NCBI RefSeq assembly: GCF_028583425.1 | Contig: NC_072796.1 | Coordinates: forward strand, 125,709,464 to 125,773,463 | Reading direction: 5' to 3' | DNA from: Eublepharis macularius | Lineage: Eukaryota > Chordata > Lepidosauria > Squamata > Eublepharidae | DNA: 64,000 bases | Shown: piece after piece, positions 1-11,900 of the stretch | How positions within the stretch are numbered: position 1 is the first letter of the stretch | Layout of the letters: each line of letters starts with the position of its first letter | Position numbers and translations under genes: made by a program | The notes under the pieces: generated by a model | Database searches by the model: none | What the model saw: the letters and a program-made list of their open reading frames with translations, nothing else | Told to the model about the DNA's origin: nothing

Positions 1-633
1 AGCGCTGCTGGCCAAGTCAGAGTTAAGGCAAGATTCTTGCATGTTGTAAAGCTGCAGTTTTACAAGATAGCTGAATGTGGTCCTTGTCTAGTAACTTTCC
101 GGTTGCTTGACTGTCCCGAACTCTTTTTGACATCCTAGTTCGGGACTTTTTTTGTTTTGGTAACTAGAGTATCTTTGATCATGTCTGGACTCAGCCGGCG
201 GGGAAACACCTGTACCCCTTCTTCCCAGTGTGAACAAGGCGGCTTTGGTAAACCTCCTTCCCGTTTGTTGCTCAATCCCATTTCCTGGTTTCTTGGTTCA
301 AATGCAGAGTGAGCAACCACAACACAGAAGGGGAGATCTCCAACATCGCCTGTGTTGCTGTTCATGCTAGCAGGAAGGAGTTGCAAAGACCTTTGTTCAG
401 AAAAAAGCACCTGAAATGCATAATTAGGTGGGTTAGCTTTGGGACCAGTGAACATGCTGTGGGGAGGCAGAGATCTCCTGATGGCTGGATTGGGAGCCTT
501 GGATGTCAGGTCACTTATCTATAGCATAGTATGTGCACCTGACATAACTTGATGACTTATAATAAAGGGCAAAAAGCTAGTTATGTATATTGTGTACATA
601 GCACTGAAGAAAAAAGTTAGCAGCCAGTAAGGC
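1..633. other. Unassigned 3' flank of FAM91A1
   Basis: No gene or known repeat recognised. The only structure seen is a 9-bp hairpin (arms 113-121 and 138-146, core CCCGAAC/GTTCGGG) followed by a run of T. This could be the end of a small polymerase III transcript or retroposon, or chance. Confidence 0.4.
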
Positions 634-641
634 GTTAGAAG

Positions 642-1117
642 CAGAGGTCATTTTGAAGGGGAACGCACAGGAACGCAGTTCCGGTAGTTTTCCAAAGAGG
701 TCACATGTCAGGTGGCCCCGCCCACCTGATTTTTGGTCATTTTGGGACCGTTTCGGCCTGGATTTCGCCCAAAATGTCTAGAATCGGGCCTAAAACAGCC
801 AGGATTGGACCCAAAACGGCCAGGATTGGGCCTCTGACGGGTGGTGGATCACTCTTCCGCTCAGCAGCGGCCCAATTCTGACCATATTGTGCCCTTTTTT
901 GGCCATTTTCAGCCCCTTTTGCCATTTGGGGCCCAATTTCAGCCCTGAATGGCCAGGATTGGGTCCAAAACAGCCAGGACAGGTGATATCAGGGGGTGTG
1001 GCACCTGCAAATCAGTTGTGCTAATGACACACTTCCGGTGATGGCAAAGGGTGTGGCATACGCTAATGAGTTGTGCTAATGAGTTCCTGCAGCTCTTTTT
1101 CTACGAAATGACCCCTG
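642..1117. mobile_element. Non-autonomous hAT-type MITE (476 bp)
   Basis: The ends are imperfect inverted repeats (CAGAGGTCATTTTG at the left; CAGGGGTCATTTCG read from the right on the other strand), with the CAGRGG start typical of hAT elements. Flanking 8-mers are GTTAGAAG (634-641) and GTTATAAG (1118-1125), a 7/8 match to the 8-bp target duplication of hAT. The interior repeats a short CCAGGATTGG-containing unit near 790-840 and 945-980. There is no coding sequence. Confidence 0.7.
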
Positions 1118-1125
1118 GTTATAAG

Positions 1126-2214
1126 GGTTAAAAGCAAGAAGTAGACTGTTTCTTCTTGCCTTTTCAGGAGTGTTCTACAAAAACACTCAGACCACCAAAT
1201 CTAAAAAGAGCTGTAAGAAGTCCAGACACTGTGAAAGAGGATTTAAATGACATGTAGAGATCCTTGCCAAGAGGAAAAATAACACAGAAGAGCTCCATAC
1301 ATATTCCAGAAATGGTTGAAGTGCTAGCCAAGAAAACCAACACCACAAAATAGTCTCTGATGTAAAATCCAAGAGGCAGATTTACTGTGCTCAGCCTTTA
1401 AATCACTAATCAGCACGAATTCCGATGACAAAGACATTTCAGCTTGGACGATCCCTTCAGGCAGCAGCACAGTCAGTCAAAGGCACTTTCCACTTGGAGA
1501 ATCTTTTCAGAACACTAGTGAATTATACTGGTGAGCTGATGGAACATTCTCATTTCTTAGCTTTATCCTCTGGAATCAGATTAGAACCACCAAGAAGGTA
1601 GGCAAACTATCTTCCTGGATGAATTCATATGGGTGAATGACCATGGTGCTTCCGGACCCAAGGATAAAGGAAATGACCTCCTGGTAAACCCTCTGTGGCA
1701 TTCTAGTAGCTAAGAGGAACCCAGTGGTTCTTAAACTTTAGCAACCAGAGAGCCCCCATTTTGATACACTTCACAAGCAAATACAAGAAAAATATTGGTT
1801 TGTACTTGGCCTGCAAGGTCACATCTCAGGTCCACAATGCAGAAGGGACCACCTTCCACTTCCCCCTGTAGACTGTTAAGACCAACAGAATGTCATGCGG
1901 GCTACATGAAATCAGGTGGTCACCATGTCTCTCCATTGCCCCAAGAAAAGGCTTGTTCCGCCTACTTCCCTCACCATTGGAAGCAAGAATATGGGGCCAT
2001 TTTGCCCAAAGCGGTCTCTTGCCATCCTCTAAATGGTGGTGTTTTGTCCACAATTCTCCCTTGAACCCTAGCTTGAGGGGGGCTGCTGGGGAAGGCGAGG
2101 AAAGAGGAGCCGAGTAACATAAGCAACGAAAAAGCTGCATGACACATATGAATGTTTAATCCCAATCCCCAAATCCGTATCTCGTTGTTGAATAAGAAGT
2201 CATTCTCTTCTAAA
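1126..2214. other. Unassigned region beyond the FAM91A1 3' end
   Basis: About 1.1 kb without recognisable coding, RNA or repeat signal. Short open frames on both strands overlap each other and have no familiar motif. Confidence 0.4.
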
Positions 2215-5200
2215 GGTCCTGACCAGCAACACAGTTTTATTTGTAAACATTTATGTTACATGTGCCAATAATTTAATCAAATACCAGGTTTTGTACATTT
2301 CACTGCATACTATCAACAATGTCGGACTAGAGAAGAAAGCAACTGGGTTGTCATGGAGCTGTTGGACTCCCAGACCTCAAAGCTTTCAAAAAAAATAAAA
2401 GTGATCATAGAAATGGTATTGTGGAAAGAAATATAAAAGGGAAAAAAGAGACCAACTCTGGGGGGAATTTAAACTCCTATGGCAGTGGAAGAGGAGGAAG
2501 GGAGAAGATAAATTTAAGAAGGGGGGAATCCCAGCAAAAGCGTCTGGAAGAATTCCCAAATCTTTCACGGAGAGTCCAGTTAAAAATACTTCTGAATGAT
2601 GTCTTGTTTATTCTCAGATTTGAGCAGCAAAATACATTGTCATTATGAAACACACAGACAACTTGTGAAATGTTAAGGCCTAAAACAAACATCACAAACT
2701 TGATTTTTTGACAAAAGCTGCTGAAAAAAACCCCACAATTAAGCTCAACGGATTATAAATTTTTTTGGTAGAATACAGCTTGTGTCTTTGTTCACAGTAT
2801 ATTTAAATAATGATCACACCTTAAAATATAGGAGATATGGCAGAAAGGATCAGTTGGAAGGGCTAAGCAATTCACTTTGCACCCTTTTTTACCATAGAGG
2901 GAATATCTGGAGACCGGGGCACGGATGTGGCTTGGAATGATCCTCCTATGGAAAATAGCCATTATTGATTCCCATACACAATTCATCTTCCAGGACTCCT
3001 AAGCTGGCTTTGATGATATCAGCATCAAAAAGTACAGCCTCTGAGCTCTGTTGTTTTAGGATTGTGCCACCTATACACATGAACAACAACATTCAAGATC
3101 ACGGCAGCCAGTAGCTTACTGAGACTTCAAGACCAGCTGCAAGAGTAAGAGGGGAGAGCATCTTCAGGTTAGGAGAGGCATGTCAAGTAGCAAAACAACT
3201 CAAGATGAATCTGGAGGGAATTTCAGCCCATCAAAAATCCAAGCTTTACTGAGTTCTACTGTTGGCATGGGCTGTCATGCCGTGCTTTGGTTACAAAAAC
3301 AAGTGATCCACAGTCATCCACACTGTACAGCTAAGCAGCTTGCCTGCTCTTTGTTGGGCGCGTGGTTTTCAGTGAGGCCTCCCTGCCCCATTCCATTGAA
3401 GACTTCCACTGACCACTAAACAGCAGCAATAGGATGGGTGGGTGGTGTATAAATCAGTTCCTCTTCAGACAGGAGGTGAATTTCAGGCAGGAGTAATCAA
3501 TTTCCGTATTGCTTATATTTTAGCCATTGGGGCAAAACATCCTGGATCGACCCTTTGCACCACAACCATCCTGAAGTGGATCAGCAGACTTCAAAGAAAC
3601 TACTTGAAGACTGAAGAACTCGTTGACTGATCTGCTTCTGTGGCTTTAACAGAGGCTTGATGTGCAGATATTAGCAAATGCTTTAATGTCATGCCCTGAA
3701 TAGCTTTCACCCTGAGTTCCGCATATCAAGCTGCTGTTTGACACTGGAGCAGCTCAGGCTATTTGGATAAGATGATCGTCCTGGTTATTTTGTAGTGACC
3801 GACGATGAACTGTAGCCTGTTTTGAGACCTATCCTATCCCTACCTTCCTTGCTTTAGGAGGCAGTGACGCTACACTTCTGTATCTCCTGTGTGACACAAA
3901 CGTGCGTCTTCCTACTAACAAGTCAACGGCAAGGACGCAACAGACCCTCCGGTGGATCTTTGTGTTTTGATGCCACATACTGTTCAAAAAAAGGAGGAAA
4001 GGAAGAAACAAGAGAGGCAGGGAGAGGACAGAGACGGCTAGTACATCACTGCACATGTCAGTGTCTTGGTCATTCATACTTTTCAGATGAAGTGGGGGGC
4101 GGGGGGAGAAGAACTCCATACATGATCTACAAACAAAGGGGAAACGGAATGAAGGGAAATCGACTTCCAAAAATAACAATTAAAAAATAAACAGTATACA
4201 TTTTTCCAGTTTTCAATTATGACAACAAATTTCTTGTTCCTATCCTATGAAAAAGGAGGAATTTGTTACAACTGTTTCCTACTGTGAATGTGGCTTTGAT
4301 GATCTCTAGGTTCTTGGTCCCGAGCTTTCCTACCACAAAAGCCAACTAATGTGCAGTTTAAAAAAAAAAATCCCAACTATTCCAACCTCTCCAAAACAAG
4401 CCCCCCTTCCCAAAAGTCTAATTCAAATCACACTGATTTGACATCAAATGTTCTACATTCTCTCGACAGCTGTGCTTTTTACGTGTTACAGCTGCCCAGA
4501 AGACCCTGAAACAAGCAGAACCACCGTACAGAATTCTTAAGAAGCTATATTGTACCTCGCTGACCGCTATACAAACACTGCACACATTTTTCTTGCCCTT
4601 CCAGGGAAAGGCCCTTGATAAAACTAGGAAGGGTTAAATACTACTACCTTCATTTAACTGCATTAATATTTTGTCATGATGAACGGCTAAGGCAAAAATA
4701 ATGCCCCCACGCTACGGGCACAGGCCTCAACCAAAAATAACTTGGAGCCATACAAGAACACTACAGGAAATTTTCCAAAGGGACTGTATCCTAAACTGAC
4801 CAATGGAATACTAGGCCTGCTCACAGCTCTGATGAGTTTATTCAAGTCTCCATCTATTCCTGCATAAAAGATCCAATACAACTCTGACGTGGGTTTGCTC
4901 TGTCCTGTAAAGATGTCAGTCACAGGTGTGTTGAATCCACCATCTGTGCCATCTCCAGAGGGTGCCACAGAAGTTGCAACGTGCTTGCACTTCAGGAGAC
5001 TGCATCCAGTGGGGTTTTTTTGCAGCATATCAACCAATCATCCTGTGTTTGACAGTACCACATTTATTCCTGCTGCGAGTCCACACATCAGGATTCCAAC
5101 AAGCAATGAAAAAATGGATCCTAAGTGTTTCCCCACAAGGCATAGGTAGGTGCTTTTAAGTTTCAGGAAAAAACCATTAAAAAAGAGCATCAACACATTG

Positions 5201-5787
5201 ATGCCAGTGTCTTCTAACCTTCTGTCTCGCCGAGTACATAACATACTTTTTAAACAGGTCAGCGATGGTTCAATAGTATCCTCCCACCCATATAGGACCC
5301 CTCCCACCGAGTCAGATATTTTTGTTATACTATTTGAATAACACTTGTGCCTCTCTAATGCCAAAAACTGCTTAACGGTTGCAAGTTAATACGATTAAAA
5401 AAAATAGCTTTTTAAAAATAAGTCGACATCACTAACATACAAAATTACTATTATTTGCTGCGACAGTGTAGAAATCCAATGGTCAGAAAGCCTACGAAGG
5501 GTGCTTTCGGTTATAAAAGACAGATTGTCTCAAGATAGAAAGAGAAACAGGCTGACAACTGAAACGCCTCTGGCGGCAGCAAGACATGCAGGAATGAACA
5601 GAAAGGCAAAACTGGAGCCGTTTCTCCAAGGTAAGTGCACACTACAATTTAATAACACTATCATTTGCAGAGGTCATGCTGTGGTAGCAGTTCTCTCCTT
5701 AGCGGTTGGCACTGTTAAGTTGAATGCAGTCAGTTACCAGGAAATAAGGCGGCAAGACGGGAACGCCACATGGCGGACTCCTTCAAG
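2215..5787 (-). other. FAM91A1: Probable FAM91A1 3' untranslated region
   Basis: A 3.5 kb stretch after the stop codon with no recognised interspersed repeat and no other gene, unlike the repeat-rich introns upstream. It is bounded by a candidate AATAAA at 2236-2241. The extent is inferred; transcript reads would fix the end. Confidence 0.45.
2236..2241 (-). terminator. FAM91A1: Candidate FAM91A1 polyadenylation signal
   Basis: AATAAA on the minus strand, about 3.5 kb after the stop codon, inside a T/A-rich tail with TGTA motifs. Other AATAAA hexamers on the same strand (2607-2612, 5063-5068) could serve shorter 3'UTRs, so the choice is uncertain. Confidence 0.4.
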
Positions 5788-5988
5788 CTACTTCAGGTGT
5801 TCTTGCGGCACGGCAGCAATAAGAACAGAGGAAGGAGACCGTCCATTCCATTCTGATAAGACCCCGTCCTTGAACATTAGATTCTTAGCGGGAAGTGGGA
5901 CCCCTGTGTCGGCGCCAGCAGGAGGAGAAAGTAAGCTTGAAGAAGAAAAACCGACCTCAGATAGGAGCTCCATCGTTGAAATGCTTTC
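5788..5988 (-). CDS. FAM91A1: FAM91A1 exon 24 (terminal coding exon)
   Basis: 201 nt. The first third ([18 protein letters not shown]) is diverged from mammals; the core [19 protein letters not shown] and GRSPSS is conserved; the tail reads [12 protein letters not shown] before a TAG stop. Acceptor CCTCCTCAG. Confidence 0.93.
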   Translation of the reverse strand, partial: ESISTMELLSEVGFSSSSLLSPPAGADTGVPLPAKNLMFKDGVLSEWNGRSPSSVLIAAVPQEHLK

Positions 5989-8900
5989 CTGAGGAGGGAG
6001 GGGGAAAGGGAGAAACGTGTTTCAATAGGATAAGCTGTGATGTGATGTCTTTTGGGGGCTAAGAATCAGCTCAGAGCCTGGTCCTCCCCAGCTAATGCAG
6101 GTCTCTTGGTGGAAGTTTTGCAAAGGACAAAAGGGATTGAAAATGCCCTAGTTCTTCTGGCCATTTTGTGCGTTTTGGTGCACAAAGGGTTTGGGGAGGA
6201 GATGCATCTATAGGTGCAATAAACCTTAGTTCTTCTTAAAGCTCTTTACAGTGACGTAGCCTCTCCCCCTGGGCCAAGAATCCAGCACAATGCTAGCTGT
6301 TCCTCAATTCTCCCCTCACTAATCACCTGGCCTCCTTTCAAGTCTCCTGGGCCAACATTAAAATGCTTCTGGCAACTAGGGGCTGGGGCTCAGAACTGTG
6401 CCACAAAGGTACGCTTTATCGGACAATCATGTGTGACTTGGGCTGCCACGTTCCGCAGCACTGAAGGTTTCCCTCTCTGTGATGTCTTCTACTCACGTGA
6501 AGGGCATCACTGTACGACTCTGGATTGCAAACCGGAAGTTGGCTACTGGCTGTGAGATCCAATCAGCTGTTCTCATTGGAGGTTGCGAAAACAACTCTGC
6601 CTTCTAGCCCTTTGCCAGCTACAGATCACCATGTGATCTGCCCCCCCCCCACGCCTTCTAAGCTTAGAACTCACCAGCTGCTATCACTGTGAAATGTGCC
6701 TACTAGGATATCACAGCAGACTCCCCAACGGCATCGACACACTAAGTAAGCAGACCGGAGGGGCCAAAAGAAGAGCAAGCAAAACCGGAGGTGGAGTCGG
6801 GTGCCTGCCTGCACAACTCCGCCAGAAGAGAGCGGCAGTAACACTCCTGGCAAATGGGACTAATGGAGCCTTTGGCAATGACTCAATTTAGCAAAATGCA
6901 TAGTTAATGGAAGTCATAAAACTAACCCCATGATCCTGACCATCCCAATGCATTTATATATGTTTTTTACATATTTTACCTGGAATGAATGAACAAAGTT
7001 AAGAACTTGTAGAGAAAGTTTTCTACTGGAATGTAACAGTTTTTTCAGGCTGTCAAAAGAAAACAAATTAAAGCGTCACCTGAATGTTTTATGAGGCCCA
7101 TATACAAGCTGAACACACAGTATTTTTCCCCTCCCCCCCTCCCTCTATGCCAAGGACCCTAAGATGAAAACTGCAGGCGAACAAAACCCTCACCTATCTT
7201 TGCTACACAGTCCGTGACCAGCAATTTTTCGGCAGACTTTCCGGTTTAATTCAGAGCTGAAGAGCGGAATTCCAAAGCACAGTTCCAAGGGAATCCATTC
7301 CAGTTCTGTTGTGGGGACTGTGGAAGGTTCAAAGAAGAGACAAGGCAGAGCCCAGAAAATGAGTTTCCAATTAACACACACTGTTCTCTGAACAGTTTCA
7401 CGTAGGCAGCTGTGCTGGTCTGCAGTAGATCAGCAAGATTTCCATACAGTGAAGGGTTGTTAACCTCCTAGTGGGGCCTGGAGAGCTCCCGAAATTACAA
7501 CTGAGCTCCAGGTGACGGAGATCAGTTCCCCTGGAGAAAATGGCTGCTTTGGAGGGTGAGTTCAGCACTGGCTTGCAGGGAGTCTTACAGGGAGTGGGCT
7601 GCATGCTGCTGACACTGCATAAATGTCGAGCAGTAGCATTTGTCCAGTTGATTTAGCCTTTGGTATACCTTCTGTGCAAAAAAAGCAGATTACCTTCTGG
7701 ACTTTGCTTAGCTGCAGGATCCACAGGTGGCTCTTCAATGACCATCTCAAATGATTCTGTGCTCCCGTTTACATCTGAGCCTAGTGCCAGCTCTAACTCA
7801 CCTAAGAGAAAAAGAAACAGGCTATAATCTTGAACCATGCCAGCTGCGTTCCAGCAGCTCTGACAGCAAGCACAAAATGCTCCTTTCCTATGTTACAGAA
7901 TGAGGAACTTGCATATACGGGGCTCTGGAATGCATGTCTCCTTGTTGAGTTTGCCAGGTCACCACCACAAAATGGCTGCCTTGGGGATGGAGAAAATCCT
8001 AAAACGTCTGTCATGGTGTTGGAGCAAATGGTGGGAGTTTCCATGAACAGCCCCAAGCCAAGCATCCTGCGGAGAGAGACAGCTGCTTTCAAATGGGCAC
8101 TCCCTGGGGACACAAAAAAAGGAGCCTCTTGGCCGATTCTGAAGCAACTTCTGCATAAAGGAGGCAGAAGAAAGCTGAGAGCAGCTCTTTGCTTTGGGGA
8201 AGAGATGCTGTCTGGCTTCAGCTACCAAAGGGAGGATTTCTCCACGAACCCCCGAGACATCACAAAATCTACAACTCTGGGCAAGCAGAGGATGTACAGC
8301 TATCTTCCTGGGATAAACACTTTGCAAGTCAGTTAACTGGCAGGCAGTGACCCTGAAACTCCTTGTTTTTTTCTGTTCCACTCAAGACCCTTTGGATTTT
8401 ATCCCTGAGATTCAAGAAGCAAGCAGGCACCAGGTTGACACATTAGGTGTCGTGTTGGGGGATCATTTCATAGCAGATGTTCAGCATGGCGTGCTTCCAT
8501 TCTGCGACCTTCCTTTAAAAGGAGGAACTCCTGTTCAAATGCCACCACCTCACCAAATTCTGTGGCTACGACTGACTGCTGACCAACCTTTTCCGTCAGA
8601 GGCATCGCTCAGCTTTCTGTTTACATGATGACTGGAAGGGTTCAACATGGTGACGTAGCCACAGAAGTGCTGCAAATCCACCTTTTCCCTTAAGATCCTC
8701 AGTGCTCTATGAGCACCCATGTTGACACGAGAAAATTCTAAAAGAAAGACACACACCTGAACAATAATTTGTAAACTCATGCCTCGTTCATTCCATGAGA
8801 ATGGCGCAACAAGTCCACATTACCGGAATAAAATGGCTCAATTACTCCTTTTCATCAGTTCCACAGAATGGTTGAGAGACTGAGTGGTCAAGGAAACTTC

Positions 8901-11900
8901 AGTTTTTATTCAGAAAAAAAACAGACGCATAACAGTAGAAAAGAAGGTTCCAGGAAAGCACATTGGAAGTACATGAATTCTCACGAAGAGACACAACCTG
9001 CCACAGACTTCCAAGGACAGTTTCCCAATCTACCTTTGGTCTGTTCCCCTCATCCCCCTAACTGACTCAATATTCCATGATTCCTAAAGTATGATCAGTT
9101 CTCCTCAGGCCATTTGGAGAGAAGCTGTTCTTTTTATTTTGGTTAACTTAGTGTTTACTGCCTCTGAATGTGGAAGTTCTCTTTATTCTCCATGTCTAGT
9201 AGCTCTTGAAGGTTCTCTCCCCACGAATCTTTCTATCCTTCCATGAAGATAGTTCCACGTAGGTAGCCACACTGGACAGCAGGATTTGAGTCCAGCGGCA
9301 CCTCAGAGGCCAGCAAGGTTTTCGGGGGATAAGCCCTCAGGAATCAAAGGCCCCTTCTTCAGATACCGCTGGACTCAAATCCTGCTGCGCTCCCCTGATG
9401 TGTTTCGAGGATTTATTGCCAGCACAAGTTGTGATCTGAACAAAATAATTCTCAAAATACTAAAACCAACCCCCCCCCTTAAATTAACAGTACTAGCTAA
9501 ATAGCAGTCAGCCATCCTTTTCCTCCAGATTAGTTACCTCCTTGTTGTTCTGCTTCATCAAATGGGAATGGCATATGGACAGTCTCCCCCATCCCATGCA
9601 TGCCGTGCCCCTAAACATGAGCAAGAGTTACAGTGAGCAATCCATGTTGTCACAAGCTGCAACTAACCCCCCCCGTTCCCCCCCCCCAATTTTCTGGTGT
9701 TTCTAGCCCTTGCTGTGTTGTGGAACTGTGTGGATGTGAGACCACCAAAATTTAAAGTTTCACTACGTTTTTAAAAGCATCTTTTAAGATCTCAAAGGTC
9801 TCAGAAATCCATTTTAAGACTGAATAGGAAAACACTATCAAGCCTAGAAGGATTTTCCAGCCGCTATGATTTTCCCCCCTCCGTGAAAATTAGGGTCTGT
9901 GGAAGAGAAATTTCAGTTGCTATTTTGGAAGATGCGTCTGCTGCTGAAAGAACAGCAAAAAGAGTCTGATAAGTTCCTTCAATAGGAAATACTTAATTTA
10001 TGCCCTGCCTTTCTCCCCAGTGGGGGACCAAAGCAGCTTACAGTATGCTTCTCTCCTCCGTTTTATTCTCAGAAAAGCAACGTGAGACAGATTAGGCTGA
10101 GAGACAGAGAGATAGTAACTGATGCAAGGTCACCCAGCAAGCTTCCATGGCAGAGTCGAGATTTGAACTTGGGTCTCTCGGATCCTAGTCTGACACTCGA
10201 ACCACAACAGAATACAGGCTTACACCCATTAACAGCACATCTTCCATGATTTTCTTTCTATTCCTTAAAAAAAAAAAATCTGAGAGGGCATCACAACATC
10301 TTGTAGTAGTGAATTCCATACCTGGATTGCTAGCTTTAAATAAGAAACTGTCTTACATCATCTGCCAGCCACTCCAATATGTTTCTACTTCACCTTTCCC
10401 CAAGGACTCCAAGCAGCTGCAGCCTTGCTTGAGTGCCATCTCATCTAACCCCACATGCCCAATTTTTTTTTAAAGTGTAAAATACCTAATTACAAGCAAC
10501 TCAAGGGGAGAACTTGTCACTTGTGTTGCTTTTTTTGTTCAGCAGAAACAACAATCAGAATATGCAAAGGCACTCTAGCCCTCTTGAGCATGAGCATCCC
10601 ATACCTGAATTAGAACAGCAGAATGGGTTAAAGCGTCATTCAACATGGTGAGCACGTTTGAAGTCGGGACCACACCTGGGTCATGCCCCCAAGACGTTAT
10701 TAACAAGCGATCATAACCCTGGAAGCAGGAGAGAAGACACAGGAGTGAGATTAAAACAGCAGATTTCCTCCGAAGGAAAGGCTCTTTTCCATCTAGCTCC
10801 TTCTGCAAACAGAACTCTGAAGATTTTATACCCGCACATAAGCATTTTAAACTCATTCTGTGACTTCATCTAGGCCACATAACTATAAGGTCTTTGTTTT
10901 TTAAAATCCCATTTGTAATTATTTCTCTTGCATTTTTCAATCAATTTGAACTTGTCGTAACATACCTAATATTATGCCATCTAATAGCGAAGATGATGGT
11001 ATTGTGCCTATTAGTGAAACAGAGGCTTCCAGGGGCAATGCTTCTGCAGGCCTGAGATGAATATAAGACCCTACTCAGCAATACCAAAGAGAACTAAACA
11101 GAATTATATAAAGCAATTACCCACACACATATACAGGAGCAACTCTATATGGACACACCCACAGGAACCTTGACCAGAAATCTTCTATCTTCTGTCCAAA
11201 ATACACATCTGGCAATCCAGGACATACACAGGCACCACCACTGTTGAGGTGTCTCTGGATACACAGACTCCATTCTCAGACCCTCTGTCATCATCACTGC
11301 ACCCAGTTATGGGTGAGACACCAGGCTTTCTGAGAAAAATTCAAACTGTTGACAATCCTCCAGGTAACATTATCTTGGCCACCATGGATGTTGAGTCTCT
11401 GTACACCAACATTCCCCACAAAGACGGACTACGAGCCATCAGGAACACCACTCTGACAACACCACAGCTGACCTCACTCCCAAACTCTGCCAGTTTGTCC
11501 TCAGCCAAAACTACTTCAAATATTCCTTCAGATCAATGGCGCAGCCACAAACACTCGCGTGGCACCACAGCATGCCGACATTTTCATGGCTGACTCGAGC
11601 AGCGCTTTCTCAGCTCCCACCCAATAACACCCCCTCTACACTTGAGATTTATTTATGACTTTTTAATCATCTGAACACATGGGAATGCTGCACTGGAGGA
11701 GCTTCACCAGGCCTTCAGCAACTTCCACCTCACCATCAACCTGACCAGGAATCAATCCACGCAGGAAGTATATTTTCTAGACACCACTGTACAAATACAT
11801 GACAGACACTTAAGAACCACTTTCTACTGGAAGCTTACTCATCGGCAAACATCTACACGCCTCCAGTCACCATCCTAAACACACCAAACAATCCATCCTC

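Noticed and set aside
113-152. Hairpin plus T-run as a transcription terminator
   Set aside because: This design terminates bacterial, not vertebrate, RNA polymerase II transcripts; there is no associated gene here.
5501-5992. 163-codon plus-strand open frame
   Set aside because: It is antisense to FAM91A1 exon 24 and its flanks; the minus-strand reading has clear family identity.
7830-8381. Overlapping 168- and 140-codon frames on opposite strands
   Set aside because: Both lie in the intron between FAM91A1 exons 20 and 21, have no known motif and lack support from splice context.
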